From NCBI GenBank assembly GCA_019239785.1, contig JAFAZM010000140.1, forward strand, positions 1 to 6,261: DNA of 6,261 nucleotides. Reading direction: 5' to 3'. The notes under the pieces are model-generated. The model was not told where the DNA came from and searched no databases. It saw nothing but the letters and a program-made list of their open reading frames with translations. A program made the position numbers and the translations under genes. Origin of the DNA: Sphingomonadaceae bacterium (GTDB lineage Bacteria; Pseudomonadota; Alphaproteobacteria; Sphingomonadales; Sphingomonadaceae). Positions 4,527 through 6,261 of the stretch are shown one piece after another (positions within the stretch are counted from its first letter, which is position 1; every line of letters begins with the position of its first letter).

Positions 4527-6261
4527 CTACCGATCCGCGCCCATCGCGGTCTGCTGTCGCGGCCTTGGCGCGATGCGAACCGCGGTCGGGCCGGGGAGGC
4601 CGGGGAAGCGGGGCCAGAGGCCCTGGGCGAGGGCGCGGCGGCTCGGGGAGCGGTCGGCATCGCGGGATTCGTAGATCCAGTAATTGCGGAGGATGATCGG
4701 CACGTAGCCGCGGGTTTCCCAATAAGGCAGCGACTCGATGTAGAAGAGCGGATCGCTCTGGTCGTAGCGCGTGTTCCACTCCGCCACCGGCGCCGGGCCG
4801 GCATTGTAGGAGGCGATCACCTTGGGCAGCAGGCCGCCGGTGCCGGGCTGATCGCGCAGATATTCGAGATAGGATTGGCCATATTCGATGTTGATCTGCG
4901 GCTGGTTCAGCGAGGCCGGGGTGAAGGCTTCGCCGCGGGCGCGGGCCATGTCGCCGGCGGTGCCGGGGCGGACCTGCATCAGCCCTCGGGCGCCGGCCGG
5001 GCTCACCGCGTCGGCGCGGAACTGCGATTCCTGCAGCGTATGGGCGAAGGCGAGCGAGGGATCGACCCGCCAGCCGCGGGTCGGCCGCCAGCTCGGCGTC
5101 GGATAGCGGTCGTTCGGCCCGTAGCGCATGCCGCGCGGCCCGTTATGGGCCAGGTACATCTGGGTCGAGGTGAGGTTCAGCCGGGCGGCGAGGTGGATCA
5201 GATGCTCATGGTCGCGCGGATTGCCGATCGCGGCCTGGCGGCGGAGCAATGAGGCGGCGAGATCGTCCTCGCCGATCTCGCTGAGCGCGATCGCGGCGCG
5301 GACATTCTTCAGGCCCTGGAGCGCCTCCCAGTCGGCCTCGGTGAAGGTGGTCATGTCGGCCGGCACCTGGCGCATGCCGAGCGCGCTCTGCGCGAGCAGG
5401 CCGTAGAAGGTCTCGCCGAGCCGCGCCGCGGCGCGCAGCCGCGCCTGCACCCGCTCGGGATGGCCACCGGCGGTGTCGGCACGCGCCGCCCAATAATTGC
5501 CGGCGGCGATCAGCTCCTGGTCGCTGGAGCGCTGGGCGACATCGGCGAAATGCTCGGCGGCCGCGGCATAATCGGCCATCCGCCAGGCGGCGAGGCCGGA
5601 GACCCATTCGGCGTTGATCGCATATGCGGTCGGGCCGGAGCGGGCGAGGTCGGCGATCCGCCGCGCGTCCTGGTCCATTCCGTTCAGGAAATAGACCCAG
5701 GCGATGCGCTGCTGGAAGGCGGTGCGCGCCTCGTCGGAGAGCTCGGCGCTGCGGGTGGCGAGCAGGGCCTCGGCCTCGACCGCATGGTCGTCGCGGATCA
5801 GGGGCTGGATTAACGGCTCGAGCTGATCGGCGACCGGATCGCCCTGGATCGGACGCGGCCGGGTGCGGCGCGGCTGGCCGCTGAGGCCGTAGAGGCGCTG
5901 CGCCTGCGGCAGGTCCGGCACCGTGTCGGCGCCGCGGGAACGGGCCAGGCGGGCGAGGTCGTCCGCCTGCGGCAGCTCGGGCGCGCGGGCGAGCAGGTCG
6001 AGCAACGGCGCGGCCTCGACCCGGGGCGAGCCCGGCATCGTGTAGAGCATCGCGCGGGCGAGATTGTGCAGCGGCCCGTCGCGCATCCCGTCGAGCCGGC
6101 CGGCGGCGCCCGCCCAATCCTGCGCGCGGAGCGACGCGAAGACGGCGCGATAGGAATCGCGCTCGGACGGGCTCAACTGGGCGGGTGCGGAAATGGCGGG
6201 CCCGTGGCGCGCGCCCTCCTGGGCGAAGGACGGTGCGGCGGCTAGGACCAGGCCGGCGGCC
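4527..6261 (-). CDS. Exported soluble lytic murein transglycosylase (Slt type), N-terminus outside window
   Basis: This enzyme cleaves the MurNAc-GlcNAc bond in periplasmic peptidoglycan, leaving a 1,6-anhydro end. The first two-thirds is an all-helical superhelix of TPR-like repeats (for example ARTAFQQRIAWVYFLNGMDQDARRIA and AINAEWVSGLAAWRMADYAAAAEHF). It is followed by the SLT domain: FAHTLQESQFRADAVSPAGARGLMQVRPGTA with the catalytic Glu (codon 5030-5028), then VIASYNAGPAPVAEW and SLPYWETRGYVPIILRNYWIY. The TTG at 6176 is not the start. The frame stays open to the window edge and reads AAGLVLAAAPSFAQEGARHG, the end of a signal peptide with cleavage probably after SFA. The initiator and first residues are therefore missing. 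At more than 577 residues it fits Slt70-like proteins. Roles in cell-wall turnover and making room for envelope machines are known for the family. It ends just before repeat C. Confidence 0.93.
   Translation of the reverse strand, partial: AAGLVLAAAPSFAQEGARHGPAISAPAQLSPSERDSYRAVFASLRAQDWAGAAGRLDGMRDGPLHNLARAMLYTMPGSPRVEAAPLLDLLARAPELPQADDLARLARSRGADTVPDLPQAQRLYGLSGQPRRTRPRPIQGDPVADQLEPLIQPLIRDDHAVEAEALLATRSAELSDEARTAFQQRIAWVYFLNGMDQDARRIADLARSGPTAYAINAEWVSGLAAWRMADYAAAAEHFADVAQRSSDQELIAAGNYWAARADTAGGHPERVQARLRAAARLGETFYGLLAQSALGMRQVPADMTTFTEADWEALQGLKNVRAAIALSEIGEDDLAASLLRRQAAIGNPRDHEHLIHLAARLNLTSTQMYLAHNGPRGMRYGPNDRYPTPSWRPTRGWRVDPSLAFAHTLQESQFRADAVSPAGARGLMQVRPGTAGDMARARGEAFTPASLNQPQINIEYGQSYLEYLRDQPGTGGLLPKVIASYNAGPAPVAEWNTRYDQSDPLFYIESLPYWETRGYVPIILRNYWIYESRDADRSPSRRALAQGLWPRFPGLPGPTAVRIAPRPRQQTAMGADR

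Noticed and set aside
5936..5941. GGGAAC inside the transglycosylase gene as a sigma promoter
   Set aside because: It lies within coding sequence on the opposite strand, has GTCGTCC at the -10 position, and no gene follows.

Overview
The window is GC-rich DNA with alphaproteobacterial codon use. The gene content and the short palindromic repeat families between genes suggest a sphingomonad (Sphingomonas or a relative). This is an inference from protein flavour and repeat style; there is no rRNA or other taxonomic marker in view.

Layout from left to right. The 3' end of a GH43 beta-xylosidase-type glycosidase gene (+, cut by the window edge) converges on a two-gene minus-strand operon. That operon encodes an exported DUF4142 protein, then an exported amicyanin-like cupredoxin whose TTG start overlaps the upstream stop. 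Divergent from the operon is folE (GTP cyclohydrolase I, +), followed 52 bases later by an ECF sigma factor gene (+). The sigma gene converges on a minus-strand PA0069-type radical SAM gene. Upstream of that, also on the minus strand, is a large exported soluble lytic transglycosylase whose 5' end runs off the window.

The main discovery is a shared promoter motif, GGGAAC-N16-CATCCAA. It occurs exactly three times with identical 16-base spacing: before the DUF4142-cupredoxin operon, before folE, and before the sigma gene. The first two copies sit back to back, so that their -35 elements form the 14-bp palindrome GGTTCCCGGGAACC. This is the architecture of a compact self-regulated ECF regulon in which the sigma factor (gene at 2394) would drive its own gene, folE and the periplasmic cupredoxin/DUF4142 pair. 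No anti-sigma gene lies beside the sigma gene. The sigma protein has a short C-terminal tail with two cysteines. The inducing signal is unknown; copper or redox/envelope stress is a guess from the cupredoxin.

The three intergenic gaps at gene 3' ends each hold a different paired inverted repeat with 29-35-base arms. Each is likely a mobile or REP-like palindromic element, and each could double as a transcription terminator. The radical SAM gene and the transglycosylase appear unrelated to the sigma module.
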